From assembly GCF_001078055.1 (NCBI RefSeq), contig NZ_CP010777.1:2130408-2194407 (forward strand): 64,000 nucleotides of DNA, given 5' to 3'. A model generated the notes under the pieces. The model did not search any database and had not been told where the DNA came from. It saw only the letters and a list, made by a program, of their open reading frames with translations. Source of the stretch: Rufibacter radiotolerans (GTDB lineage: Bacteria; Bacteroidota; Bacteroidia; Cytophagales; Hymenobacteraceae). This document shows, piece by piece, positions 51,623-62,167 of this stretch. Each line of letters begins with the position of its first letter. The stretch's first letter is position 1. A program made the position numbers and the translations under genes.

Positions 51623-52533
51623 ACTGCTTTCACATTGGCGCCCAAAGACGCTACTACTTCTAAAGATTCAGGGAAAAGTTGCACTTTAAACTCAGTGGCG
51701 GTGCCCATAAATTCGCCGTCGGCATGGAAATGCTGGGGCTGCGGACTCTTGACCTCTACAGTGGAACAGGTATGAAACTCGGCCAGGCCGGAAGAGGCAA
51801 TCTGTTTGGTCATTAACCCATAGCCCAATTGAATGGCATCGGCCACTCCCACGTGCCGGATCAGGCACACATCCAGAAACCCGTCCTGGATATCAGCCAT
51901 TGGCGCAATGTAGGCGTTGTTGCCGTATTGTGAGGCATTGGCAAAAGCCACCACAAAAAAATCTGAATTGAGTTGGTGGCCGTTGATCTCTACCGTGGCA
52001 GCCTGGGCTGTGAAGGTTCTGAACTCTTTTACCACCAACGCAATATAACTGCTCAAGCCGCGCTTGGTGCTCTGCGCGAAGACGGAACTGATAAGCCCGT
52101 CAAAGCCAATGCCCGCGGTGCAGAAAAACGGGTGGTTGTTAATAGCGCACGAATCAATGCGGTGAAAAACCGGCGTATTCAACAGCTCCAGCGCTTGCGG
52201 TAAGGCCAGCGGAATACCCAAATGCCTGGCCAGGCCATTGCCAGATCCCTTTGGGAGAATCCCTAAGGCAGCATTGGTTTTCAGCAGTCCCCGGGCTACC
52301 TCGTTCACGGTTCCGTCTCCGCCCACTGCTACCACCAACCGTGCACCGTTAGCAGCAGCCTTCTGGGCCAACTGTGTGGCGTGGCCCGCCCGCTCCGTGA
52401 AAATGATCTCGGGGGTCCAGCGGGTGGTGTCCAGGTGCTGGCCAATCAGGTCGGGGACCGAGACGGTGCTGCGCACACCTGATTTTGGGTTAAGTATAAA
52501 ACAGGCTTTCTCCGGGCCGTTGGTAAGGGTCAT
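51619..52533 (-). CDS. YegS/BmrU-type lipid kinase (diacylglycerol kinase family)
   Basis: 304 residues. Catalytic N-domain with VVAVGGDGTVNEVARGL (about 69-85) and LPKGSGNGLARHLGIP (about 97-112), the DAGK nucleotide-binding motifs; the C-terminal beta domain ends with QHFHADGEFMG. It phosphorylates a lipid (diacylglycerol or similar). Overlaps the SUI1 gene by 4 bp. Confidence 0.93.
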   Translation of the reverse strand: MTLTNGPEKACFILNPKSGVRSTVSVPDLIGQHLDTTRWTPEIIFTERAGHATQLAQKAAANGARLVVAVGGDGTVNEVARGLLKTNAALGILPKGSGNGLARHLGIPLALPQALELLNTPVFHRIDSCAINNHPFFCTAGIGFDGLISSVFAQSTKRGLSSYIALVVKEFRTFTAQAATVEINGHQLNSDFFVVAFANASQYGNNAYIAPMADIQDGFLDVCLIRHVGVADAIQLGYGLMTKQIASSGLAEFHTCSTVEVKSPQPQHFHADGEFMGTATEFKVQLFPESLEVVASLGANVKAV

Positions 52534-52614
52534 ACTCTTCTGTCTTTCCTGTCAATTCACCTCCGTCTTCCACCATCATCCGAAGAGGGCGAGACTATAT
52601 CAATACGGGGCTTT

Positions 52615-52650
52615 CTGTTTTGAGGCTGTTTTGGTAAAAATACACAAAAA
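52615..52650. repeat. Dispersed palindromic repeat, left half mainly
   Basis: CTGTTTTGAGGCTGTTTT, then AAAAATACACAAAAA; the right arm is largely lost. Adjacent to the gap terminator. Confidence 0.45.
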
Positions 52651-52682
52651 AAGTGGTGCCACCCGGAGGCAACACCACTTCT
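52645..52682 (-). terminator. Terminator after gap
   Basis: On the minus strand AAGTGGTG, a 14-base loop and CACCACTT followed by TTTTT; 24 bp past the gap stop codon. Confidence 0.8.
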
Positions 52683-52704
52683 AAATGTGAGGGTTCGCTA
52701 AGAA

Positions 52705-53709
<1,005 letters not shown>

Positions 53710-53837
53710 TTAAAGTTTGGTGATTGTATTTGAATAACTGCGGCAAGTTACGTGTTACTGCAGGCAAAACAAACTAAAAAATTTACCTCTCATTTAGAGC
53801 CATTTACCTCTAAAGGCCGGTTATTTTGCTGTTGGGT

Positions 53838-53869
53838 GTTGGCAGATTAAAAACCCCCTTCTATATTTG
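53838..53869 (+). promoter_or_regulatory. Promoter of tRNA-Glu
   Basis: GTTG (53838-53841) and TATATTTG (53862-53869) are spaced by 20 bases, close to the Bacteroidota -33 TTTG / -7 TAnnTTTG pattern; transcription would begin about 15 bases before the tRNA. Confidence 0.6.
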
Positions 53870-53889
53870 CACCATCAAAACCGACAGAT

Positions 53890-53961
53890 GGTCCGTTCGT
53901 CTAGGGGTTAGGACACCAGATTTTCATTCTGGTAACAGGGGTTCGATTCCCCTACGGACTA
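53890..53961 (+). tRNA. tRNA-Glu (anticodon TTC)
   Basis: 72-nt cloverleaf. Acceptor GGTCCGT with ACGGACT (first pair G-T), D-arm TCTAGGGGTTAGGA, anticodon stem CCAGA/TCTGG with loop TTTTCAT giving anticodon TTC, and T-arm AGGGGTTCGATTCCCCT. CCA is not encoded. A terminator follows. Confidence 0.97.
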
Positions 53962-53963
53962 CG

Positions 53964-54001
53964 AAAAAAAGCCGCCTCATGAAAATGAAGCGGCTTTTTT
54001 G
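53964..54001 (+). terminator. Terminator after tRNA-Glu
   Basis: AAAAAAGCCGC and GCGGCTTTTTT with inner TCAT/ATGA pairs around GAAA. Confidence 0.9.
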
Positions 54002-54135
54002 TTTGGGCCTTGCCACTACCTGGCTTAATTTACCTGGCTTTCAAGAATGACGTTATCCTTGCTTTCAAAAGGATGCTACCCTATTTTCACTTTTTCTCTA
54101 AAGTTAACTCCACCTTTCCTGGGTCATTTGTTGCC

Positions 54136-55035
54136 CTATAAAACAGCGGCGTTAAAGGTATCTCCCTGTGATACATCACCTGTTTCAAAGCCTTTTTTAA
54201 ACCACCTTACCCTTTGGGCAGAAGTACCGTGGGTGAAGGAATCTGGCACCACTCTACCTGTGGATTGTTTCTGAAGGCGGTCATCCCCAATGGCACTTGC
54301 TGCGTTTAGCGCCTCCTCCAGGTCACCAGGCTCCATGAACCCTGTAGCCCGCTGCGTGTGGTTGGCCCAAACGCCAGCGTAGAAGTCGGCCTGCAGCTCC
54401 ACCCTCACCATGAGTTTGTTGAACTCAGCCTCAGATAATTGACCCCGCATGGCATTTACCTTGTCCATGGTGCCTGTAAGCTTCTGCACATGGTGCCCCA
54501 CCTCATGGCCTATGACATACGCCTGCGCAAAGTCCCCCTCGGCACCGAGTTTGTTATCCATTTCCTCAAAAAAGCTCAGGTCAATGTACAGTTTTTCATC
54601 GCCGGGACAGTAGAACGGACCAGAGGCCGAAGAGGCTGTCCCGCATGCTGAGTTTATCTGATCTGTAAACATGACTAAGGTAGGCTCCCGGTACCCTTGA
54701 ATGAGTTTGTTCCACACATCTTCGGTATCTGCCAGCACGGTGGCCGTCTGCTCTGCCAGGGCCTGCTCTTCTGGGCTTTGTTGGGCGGTGGATGTTTGCG
54801 CATATTGCGGTTCACCTCCCACAAACTGCTGTAGGAGCGTCAACGGATTGGTACCTGTTAAAAAGAACACCAGGGCCAGTATGGCTACTATAACCAACCC
54901 TACTTTAGAGAAAAGGAGCCGAATCAGGGGAAGCAGCAGCAAGGGACTGATGCCTCTCCCTCCGCCTAAACCGCCCCCAGATTGCCCCCTAACATCTTCA
55001 ACGTTGCTGCTTTTTCTTCTACCTTGCCATTTCAT
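54136..55035 (-). CDS. Neutral zinc metallopeptidase (YpfJ-like)
   Basis: 299 residues: a basic, Gly-rich N-terminus (1-35), one membrane helix (about 42-60), then a peptidase domain with the zinc motif His177-Glu178-x2-His181 (VIGHEVGHHVQ) and EFNKLMVRVELQADFYAGVWA, typical of the YpfJ/KPN_02809 family. Membrane-anchored; the catalytic domain side is probably periplasmic. Substrate unknown. Monocistronic. Confidence 0.93.
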   Translation of the reverse strand: MKWQGRRKSSNVEDVRGQSGGGLGGGRGISPLLLLPLIRLLFSKVGLVIVAILALVFFLTGTNPLTLLQQFVGGEPQYAQTSTAQQSPEEQALAEQTATVLADTEDVWNKLIQGYREPTLVMFTDQINSACGTASSASGPFYCPGDEKLYIDLSFFEEMDNKLGAEGDFAQAYVIGHEVGHHVQKLTGTMDKVNAMRGQLSEAEFNKLMVRVELQADFYAGVWANHTQRATGFMEPGDLEEALNAASAIGDDRLQKQSTGRVVPDSFTHGTSAQRVRWFKKGFETGDVSQGDTFNAAVL

Positions 55036-55497
55036 GATATTGTAATTTAATGAAGTGTTTGATGGCCAATGGGAGGTTTGCTCATCTTATAAGTAAACCT
55101 TTCCCATTACTCGAACAGTTTAACGATCACCAACTTTATTAGATGCGCGATTTTTTTTACAGACGGCCTGTATAAACGCAGGTAGGGAATTTTCTGCATA
55201 AAAATTCATCTGCCTAGAAGGTCAATTGAGGTTGGCCTGCGGTCTGAATCTCCAACTCCAACAGGTCCTTTTATTCCTATTTAGGACAAGTTCTACACCA
55301 AGATTACGTTCAAAATTTAAATTGTAGCCTTTTCTGGTATTCCTTCCCCTTCATATGGCTGGAAGCGCTCACCAATTATTTAGGCAAATAGATTCCTCCA
55401 CTTTCAGCTAGCGCTAAATAGAAATACCTACAAACCTGGCGCCCATCTACCCTATATTATATTTAAACCCTAACTTTGGGCTTAGAAAAAAAAAAGC
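55036..55497. other. Intergenic region upstream of purL
   Basis: The 462-bp AT-rich divergent gap holds no gene, riboswitch or dispersed palindrome that I can recognise. Its only interpretable element is the -7-like box at 55471-55478. Confidence 0.45.
55471..55478 (+). promoter_or_regulatory. Putative -7 promoter box of purL
   Basis: TAACTTTG is an exact TAnnTTTG, 19 bp before the purL ATG; no -33 box is clear. Confidence 0.5.
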
Positions 55498-58400
55498 ATG
55501 CTTCACTTCTTTTTTAATCAGCCAGATACAGTTTTCGCTTTACAGGCAGAGCGGGAGCTAACCTCCAAAGACATATCTAAACTTGAGTGGCTTTTTGGTA
55601 ATGCCCAGCTCCAGCAAGAAACCACCCTCAGTGGCTATTTTGCAGGACCCCGCGCGGCCATGATCACCCCCTGGAGTACCAATGCCGTGGAAATCACCCA
55701 GAACATGGGCATAGAGGGGATAATCCGGATTGAAGAGTTTAAAGTAGTAGCGGAAGATTACGCAGATTTTGACCCCATGCTTTCTCAAAAGTACCGCGGG
55801 TTAGATCAGGAAGTATATGATATTCATATTAAGCCGGAGCCTGTGCTGCCGGTGGAAGATATTGCAGCCTATAACAAACAGGAAGGGCTTTCATTAAGCG
55901 AAGAAGAGGTTGATTACTTAAACAAACTTGCTGAGAAATTACAAAGACCGCTTACTGACTCTGAGGTTTTTGGATTCTCGCAGGTGAATTCAGAGCACTG
56001 TCGCCATAAGATCTTCAATGGCAAATTCGTGATTGATGGCGAAGAGAAACCAAGTTCTTTATTCAAACTGATCCGCAAAACATCAGAGGCCAATCCAAAT
56101 GACATTGTTTCGGCCTATAAAGATAACGTGGCCTTTATCAAAGGCCCGGTGGTGCAGCAGTTTGCACCTAAACGGGCCGATGTCCCTGACTTCTATGAGT
56201 TAAGTGATTTTGAATCGGTTATTTCCATCAAAGCAGAAACGCATAATTTCCCCACAACCGTTGAGCCCTTCAACGGGGCTGCTACCGGTTCTGGTGGAGA
56301 GATCAGGGATAGATTGGCAGGTGGCCAGGGATCGCTTCCGTTAGCCGGGACTGCCGTTTATATGACGGCCTTGTCGCGCCTTGAAAAGGACCGACCTTGG
56401 GAAAAAGCCACCCAGGAAAGAAAATGGCTGTACCAAACACCAATGGATATTCTGATCAAGGCTTCTAACGGGGCCACTGATTTTGGCAATAAGTTTGGGC
56501 AGCCCTTGATCACCGGGTCTGTTCTCACATTTGAATATGACGAAAAAGCGGATGCCCTGGAGACGCCACGTAAACTGGGCTATGACAAAGTGATCATGCT
56601 TGCCGGTGGCGTGGGGTATGGCAAGGCGAACCAGGCCCAGAAGCAGCACCCCAAAGCCGGCGATAAAATTGTGATCCTGGGGGGTGAGAACTACCGCATA
56701 GGCATGGGCGGGGCAGCCGTTTCTTCCGCTGACACAGGCGAGCACGGAACAGGCATTGAGTTGAACGCGATCCAGCGTTCTAACCCGGAGATGCAGAAAC
56801 GCGCCGCTAACGCCATACGGGGCTTGGTGGAAAGTGCCCACAACCCAATTGTTTCTATCCATGACCATGGGGCTGGCGGCCACTTAAACTGCCTCTCAGA
56901 ACTTGTGGAAGAAACAGGCGGTAAAATAGACTTGGATAAACTCCCTGTGGGTGACCCTACCCTCTCCGCGAAAGAGATCATTGGCAATGAGTCTCAGGAA
57001 CGGATGGGATTGGTGATAGGCGAAAACGACATTGCCACCCTGCAAAAGATAGCCGCCCGTGAACGAGCGCCTATGTATACCGTGGGCGACGTAACTGGTG
57101 ACCACCGCTTCACCTTTGAATCAGCTTCTACCGGCCAGAAACCCATGGACCTGGAGTTAAGCGATATGTTTGGCAGTTCGCCTAAAGTGGTGATGACTGA
57201 TACCACTATTGACAGGGCGTACCAGCCAATAACCTACGATCAAAGCCAGTTGCCTACTTACCTGGAACAGGTATTACAACTGGAAGCCGTGGCCTGCAAA
57301 GACTGGCTCACGAATAAAGTAGACCGTTGCGTTGGGGGCCGGGTAGCAAAACAGCAGTGTGCGGGTCCGTTACAGTTGCCTCTGAACAACTGCGGCGTGA
57401 TGGCGCTTGACTTCCAGGGGAAAGAGGGGGTTGCCACTTCTATTGGGCATGCTCCCATCTCCGCTTTGATTGATCCGGCAGCGGGCAGCCGCAATGCCAT
57501 AGGTGAATCTCTGTCTAACCTTGTTTGGGCGCCTTTAAAAGATGGCTTGCAGAGCGTTTCGCTTTCTGCCAACTGGATGTGGGCCTCAAAAAACGCTGGA
57601 GAAGACGCCCGTCTTTATAAAGCGGTAGAAGCCTGTTCTGAATTCGCGATTGCCCTGGGCATTAACATCCCTACGGGCAAGGACTCACTATCCATGAAGC
57701 AGAAATATAAAGAGGAAGACGTGATTGCCCCTGGCACTGTCATCATTTCGGCAGCCGGGAATTGCAGCGATATACGCAAGGTGGTAGAGCCGGTATTACA
57801 GCGCGACGGAGGTAACATTTACTACATTAACCTCTCTAATGACACTTTTAAGTTAGGCGGTTCTTCTTTTGCGCAGGTGGTCAACAAGATTGGGAACCAA
57901 ACCCCTGATATTACAGATGCCGCGCTTCTTAAGAATGCCTTTAACACTCTGCAAGGCTTAATCAAAGAAGGCAAGATAGCTGCTGGCCATGATATTGGCA
58001 GCGGCGGCTTGATCACTACCTTGCTGGAGATGTGCTTTGCGGATAATAACCTGGGGGCCTCTATTGACCTTACATCCCTGGGAGAAGCAGATAGCATTAA
58101 AGTGCTGTTTGCTGAAAATATAGGCGTGGTATTCCAGGCGTCAGAAGAAGTGGAAGACACCTTAAATGCGAATAAGGTACCCTTCCACAAAATAGGCACC
58201 AGTACTGCCAGTGCTACTCTGGAGTTGAAGAACGGAGAGGAAGCATATAGCTTTGACATAGCAGAGTTGCGGGATGTTTGGTTTAAAACCTCCTATCTGC
58301 TGGATATTAAGCAAAGTGGCCTGCCAAGTGCCAAAGAGCGATTCGAGAACTACAAGAAGCATGACCTGCTGTACAAATTCCCGGAAGGCTTTACAGGAAA

Positions 58401-59181
58401 GAAACCTTTATTAGATACCTCTAAGCCTAGAATCAAGGCGGCCATTATACGTGAGAAAGGAAGTAACTCTGAGCGTGAAATGGCGAATGCCATGTACCTG
58501 GCAGGCTTTGATGTGAAAGACGTGCACATGACGGACCTGATCTCCGGAAGAGAAACGCTGGAAGACATCCGGTTCATTGGTGCTGTAGGAGGCTTCTCCA
58601 ATTCAGATGTACTGGGTTCAGCAAAAGGATGGGCCGGGGCCTTTATGTACAATGAGAAAGCGAAAAATGCGCTGGAGAACTTCTTTGCGCGGGAAGACAC
58701 CTTATCGGTTGGAATCTGCAATGGCTGCCAGCTGTTTGTAGAACTAGGGCTCATTACCATGGGGCATGACCAGAAGGCGAAAATGCTGCACAACGTGAGC
58801 CAGAAACACGAAAGTATCTTTACTTCCTTAACCATCCAGGAAAATAAATCGGTTATGCTTTCAAGCCTGGCTGGGAGCACGCTGGGGGTTTGGGTGTCTC
58901 ATGGCGAAGGTCGTTTTAGTTTACCGCACACCGAGGATACCTATCAAATCGTGTCCAAATACGCATATGATACCTATCCAGCCTGCCCTAACGGCTCTGA
59001 CTACAATACGGCTATGATATGCGATGAAACCGGTCGTCACTTAGTGATGATGCCCCACATTGAACGCTCGCTTCTGCAGTGGCAGTGGGCGTATTATCCA
59101 AAAGACCGTCAGGATGAAGTCTCTCCCTGGATGGAAGCTTTTGTGAACGCAAGAAAATGGCTTGAATCTAACGAGAAATAG
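55498..59181 (+). CDS. purL: Phosphoribosylformylglycinamidine synthase, large single-chain type
   Basis: 1227 residues: N-terminal PurS-like region, two AIRS-type domains (SIKAETHNFPTTVEPFNGAATGSG split over about 241-262 is the conserved FGAM synthase site) and a C-terminal class I glutamine amidotransferase (about 970-1227) with Cys1074 in SVGICNGCQLF and His in VSHGEGRF. It converts FGAR to FGAM in purine synthesis. The single-chain form is typical of Gammaproteobacteria and Bacteroidota. Upstream gap 462 bp; terminator after. Confidence 0.97.
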   Translation: MLHFFFNQPDTVFALQAERELTSKDISKLEWLFGNAQLQQETTLSGYFAGPRAAMITPWSTNAVEITQNMGIEGIIRIEEFKVVAEDYADFDPMLSQKYRGLDQEVYDIHIKPEPVLPVEDIAAYNKQEGLSLSEEEVDYLNKLAEKLQRPLTDSEVFGFSQVNSEHCRHKIFNGKFVIDGEEKPSSLFKLIRKTSEANPNDIVSAYKDNVAFIKGPVVQQFAPKRADVPDFYELSDFESVISIKAETHNFPTTVEPFNGAATGSGGEIRDRLAGGQGSLPLAGTAVYMTALSRLEKDRPWEKATQERKWLYQTPMDILIKASNGATDFGNKFGQPLITGSVLTFEYDEKADALETPRKLGYDKVIMLAGGVGYGKANQAQKQHPKAGDKIVILGGENYRIGMGGAAVSSADTGEHGTGIELNAIQRSNPEMQKRAANAIRGLVESAHNPIVSIHDHGAGGHLNCLSELVEETGGKIDLDKLPVGDPTLSAKEIIGNESQERMGLVIGENDIATLQKIAARERAPMYTVGDVTGDHRFTFESASTGQKPMDLELSDMFGSSPKVVMTDTTIDRAYQPITYDQSQLPTYLEQVLQLEAVACKDWLTNKVDRCVGGRVAKQQCAGPLQLPLNNCGVMALDFQGKEGVATSIGHAPISALIDPAAGSRNAIGESLSNLVWAPLKDGLQSVSLSANWMWASKNAGEDARLYKAVEACSEFAIALGINIPTGKDSLSMKQKYKEEDVIAPGTVIISAAGNCSDIRKVVEPVLQRDGGNIYYINLSNDTFKLGGSSFAQVVNKIGNQTPDITDAALLKNAFNTLQGLIKEGKIAAGHDIGSGGLITTLLEMCFADNNLGASIDLTSLGEADSIKVLFAENIGVVFQASEEVEDTLNANKVPFHKIGTSTASATLELKNGEEAYSFDIAELRDVWFKTSYLLDIKQSGLPSAKERFENYKKHDLLYKFPEGFTGKKPLLDTSKPRIKAAIIREKGSNSEREMANAMYLAGFDVKDVHMTDLISGRETLEDIRFIGAVGGFSNSDVLGSAKGWAGAFMYNEKAKNALENFFAREDTLSVGICNGCQLFVELGLITMGHDQKAKMLHNVSQKHESIFTSLTIQENKSVMLSSLAGSTLGVWVSHGEGRFSLPHTEDTYQIVSKYAYDTYPACPNGSDYNTAMICDETGRHLVMMPHIERSLLQWQWAYYPKDRQDEVSPWMEAFVNARKWLESNEK

Positions 59182-59269
59182 CAAGATTGAGCAACCAGGC
59201 TTACTTGAATAGTAGCACAGCTTAGCACCATTAATTTCCTGCTGATTTAGTTTTTTTAACTGCTTTTAT

Positions 59270-59311
59270 AACCAAAAAGGCCGTCCAATAAAATGGGCGG
59301 CCTTTTTGGTT
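59270..59311. terminator. Bidirectional terminator after purL
   Basis: AACCAAAAAGGCCG and CGGCCTTTTTGGTT around a loop with CC/GG pairing; it serves purL and possibly the converging esterase gene. Confidence 0.85.
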
Positions 59312-59399
59312 ATTGGAGAGCAAGGTGAGTTCGAAATTCAGTCGAAAAGCTTTAATCTTTTACTACTAAAAAGAATCACGGCTCCAATTAAGGGAGTTA

Positions 59400-61388
59400 T
59401 TACGGGAGTTTCTCCCCGTCTGCATCCGTCCGGAAAGGCGAGGCGGGTAATCCTTCCTTGTTGTATAGGTTGGCCCCATCGGGGTTATCTGCCCAGGCGT
59501 ACCGCACATACTTGGGGTCCGGCACCTCCTCACTCCACACCACTACCTTGTTGCCGTCTATTTTGGCTTTAGCCCAAACGAATTTTTTATCTGCCCCGGC
59601 TATGGCAAACCAGCTTAGGTCTTCACCGTCATGAGAAACTAACCCACTGCCGGTATTGGTAAAGCTTACGGTTATTTTACCATCTTCCAATTTGGAAGAC
59701 TGGTAAAGCGAACCAGAGGAAACCAACTTCTTTTCACCGTAAATTAACTTCTGGGCTGCCAACGCCAGGCGCTCGCCTACGTCTTTTTTATTGTCTGGGT
59801 GAATGTCATTCCACTCGCCCAGACCAAGGGTAACGGCCATGGCAGTATTGGGGACGGTCAAAGTTTGCAAGGCGGCTTCCCTCATCAATGCCCAATTGCT
59901 TTCACTGGGCAGGTAATTCACCTCCATGAAATTGGGGAGCTGGACAAATAGAAAAGGAAGGTTGCCTTGCTTCCATTTGGAGCGCCAATCACTGATCAGG
60001 GCGGGCAAGAGTTTCTTATATTCCGCGGGGTTTCCGGCATTGCTTTCGCCTTGGTACCAGAGAATGCCCTTTATGGTGTAATTTATAGCGGGGGCTACCA
60101 TGGCATTATACAAGGCAGCAGGCTGGTTTTGCTCGTTTATAGCTGCCAACTGTCCGCTCATATTTACAGGCTGGTATACCTCTCCCACCTTATACTGCCA
60201 ATCGCCTTTCAGGTCAACCTTGGTACCGTTGACTTCAATAAAATAAGGCTTGTCCGGTACAAAGCCTCCTTTGCCGCCATTATTGGTTACCCGTACTACA
60301 AAGAGGTTTTTCCCTGGCTTCAGGGTGCCGGCGGGAAGGCTGTACCTCCGTTGCGGGTATTGGTAGGTGGTTTTGCCTACATCTTTCCCGTTCACAAACA
60401 AAATGTCTGCGTCAACGATTCTACCCAAAAACACCTTGGCCGGTACGCCCGCCATTGACGCCGGAATCTCTACTTCGCGGCGGTACCAGACTACCCCATT
60501 CAGGTCTTTGATGCCCTGGTCTTCCCAGTAGCCAGGAACATTGATGGGGCGCCAGTTTTTTGGCTGATAAGATGGATCAAACCATTTAAGGGTCCCGGTA
60601 AGTCCCTTATCCTGCTCCGTCTTAGGCCTGGAGGCAATTGCGGCGGCCAGGGCCAAGCGCTTGGTACTGTTCACGTAACTGGTGTCTAGGTTTTTCTGAA
60701 TGGCCGCTAATTTCTCAGGAAAAGACTTCAGGCCCTCTTCGCTCATCCATGCCTCAATGGGTGTTCCCCCCACGCTGGCATTGATCAACCCAATCGGAAT
60801 TTTATACTCATTGTACAGCTTGCGCGCAAAGAAATAAGCCACCGCCGAGAAATTGTTCACATCCTGGGGGTTGGCCCATTTCCAGGATCCTGCCGGAAGA
60901 TCTTTTGCGGGTCCAGCCAGGTTGGTGGCCGTCGGGATCCAGAAATGCCTTATCTGAGGGTAATTGGCGGTGGCAATGTCTTGCGCATAGGTAATGTTAT
61001 GCAAGGCCATCTGGTGCACCATGTTAGACTGGCCAGACACCAGGTACACGTCTCCTATCCAGATATCTTTCAGCACCAATTGGTTTGTGCCTTTAATATC
61101 CATGGTAAAAGGCCCGCCCGCTTTCATGGAGGCAAGCGCGATAGCCCAGTTGCCTTGGGGGTCTGCGGCGGTGCGGTAAGTCTTGCCTTTAAAGGCCACG
61201 GTTACCTTTTCACCAGCAGCGGCCCAGCCCCAGATTTTGGTTTTAGCATCCCGTTGCAACACCATTCCGTCACTTACCAACTGGGGAAGCTTCACTTTGC
61301 TTTGGGCTGCTAAGGCGTTTAAGCAAACAAACAAGATCAAAAGAAGGCGGAGGCCGGCAGGTGCTTTTTTACAGAGATTCATTGCCAA
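59400..61388 (-). CDS. Sialate O-acetylesterase
   Basis: 662 residues. Signal peptide (about 1-30, CLNALAAQ), an N-terminal beta domain, SGNH hydrolase core with LVSGQSNMVHQM (block I) and WYQGESNAG, an inserted beta-galactosidase-like jelly-roll (about 270-395, VWYRREVEIPASMAGVPAKV) and the catalytic Asp/His in EWNDIHPDNKKD. It removes O-acetyl groups from sialic acid or, in Bacteroidota, from other acetylated glycans such as hemicellulose. Isolated gene; no other sialic-acid genes in the window. Confidence 0.93.
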   Translation of the reverse strand: MAMNLCKKAPAGLRLLLILFVCLNALAAQSKVKLPQLVSDGMVLQRDAKTKIWGWAAAGEKVTVAFKGKTYRTAADPQGNWAIALASMKAGGPFTMDIKGTNQLVLKDIWIGDVYLVSGQSNMVHQMALHNITYAQDIATANYPQIRHFWIPTATNLAGPAKDLPAGSWKWANPQDVNNFSAVAYFFARKLYNEYKIPIGLINASVGGTPIEAWMSEEGLKSFPEKLAAIQKNLDTSYVNSTKRLALAAAIASRPKTEQDKGLTGTLKWFDPSYQPKNWRPINVPGYWEDQGIKDLNGVVWYRREVEIPASMAGVPAKVFLGRIVDADILFVNGKDVGKTTYQYPQRRYSLPAGTLKPGKNLFVVRVTNNGGKGGFVPDKPYFIEVNGTKVDLKGDWQYKVGEVYQPVNMSGQLAAINEQNQPAALYNAMVAPAINYTIKGILWYQGESNAGNPAEYKKLLPALISDWRSKWKQGNLPFLFVQLPNFMEVNYLPSESNWALMREAALQTLTVPNTAMAVTLGLGEWNDIHPDNKKDVGERLALAAQKLIYGEKKLVSSGSLYQSSKLEDGKITVSFTNTGSGLVSHDGEDLSWFAIAGADKKFVWAKAKIDGNKVVVWSEEVPDPKYVRYAWADNPDGANLYNKEGLPASPFRTDADGEKLP

Positions 61389-61413
61389 AACAGAAAGTTT
61401 AGTGGCAGGTAAG

Positions 61414-61686
61414 TTACAACTTGTCTATCATGTCACCAAGGTCACTTACCCCCAAGGTGAACATCACAATGACTATCCCTAAAACAATCTTTATAATTCC
61501 TGGCATGGTAAAGCCAAACCATTGCTTGAAAAGCGCAGTGGTAGGAGGCAAGTATAAGCATGACAGGAAAAAATACCCAAAGGCCGGCACCGGGTGCACC
61601 AGCACCAGATTTAAAACGCCAATAATAAAGACGAGAGATCCAAACAACCAACCAAGTAGGTTAGGGGTACTTATTTTAGCTTCCAT
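61414..61686 (-). CDS. Small membrane protein, paralogue A
   Basis: 90 residues with three hydrophobic helices (about 11-31, 36-48, 62-80). It shares the LLGWLFGSLVFIIGVLN / LTGWLFGLLFLAIGIVN segment and the ending LGVSDLGDMIDKL / LGVGELFDKIDL with the next gene upstream (61762-62061). The two are clear paralogues. Function unknown. Confidence 0.75.
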   Translation of the reverse strand: MEAKISTPNLLGWLFGSLVFIIGVLNLVLVHPVPAFGYFFLSCLYLPPTTALFKQWFGFTMPGIIKIVLGIVIVMFTLGVSDLGDMIDKL

Positions 61687-61761
61687 TTTCGTTAAGGTTA
61701 ACAGGTAAGATTTTCATTCAACAATTTCATTTCTACACTTTTTTTGTCAAGCATCTGGCCC

Positions 61762-62061
61762 TTAAAAGCTAGCCAGCATCAGGTCAATTTTATCAAACAG
61801 CTCCCCTACGCCCAACGCCGCAAATAGTATAAAAAGACCAACCAGCCATTTCAAAACTCTGGGAATAGCAAAGCCGGTTTTACTCTTGATAAGGGAAGTG
61901 ACCGCAGGGAAAAAAATGAACGCCAGCACGATGATAAAGAGCCCAAAGCCTAGGTCATTCCCCCAGAAGGTATTTACTATACCAATAGCTAAAAAAAGCA
62001 GACCAAACAGCCAGCCGGTCAGATTGAAAACATTTGCTAAAACAGGTGAAGTGGTAGTCAT
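61762..62061 (-). CDS. Small membrane protein, paralogue B
   Basis: 99 residues, three hydrophobic helices. Paralogue of the 61414-61686 product, 75 bp away in the same direction. IPRVLKWLVGLFILFAALGVGELFDKID near the end is preserved in both apart from substitutions. No family recognised. Confidence 0.75.
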   Translation of the reverse strand: MTTTSPVLANVFNLTGWLFGLLFLAIGIVNTFWGNDLGFGLFIIVLAFIFFPAVTSLIKSKTGFAIPRVLKWLVGLFILFAALGVGELFDKIDLMLASF

Positions 62062-62167
62062 AACGATTTCTTTTAAAATTTTAGGGTTCTACTTGTTAAT
62101 GGGCCAAGAACTATCTGCTTGGTTGTTGTACAACAGCAAATCAACGGGAGTGCCTATCAAAGTGATT

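Noticed and set aside
6661..52650. The repeated palindromes considered as a CRISPR array
   Set aside because: Copies are dispersed over 46 kb with no regular spacing or spacers, and no cas genes are present.
53826..54050. Plus-strand frame covering tRNA-Glu
   Set aside because: It reads through the tRNA and its terminator, so it is not coding.
55036..55497. Purine riboswitch upstream of purL
   Set aside because: I could not find the conserved loop pairs or junction bases of a purine riboswitch in the gap; only a -7-like box is visible.
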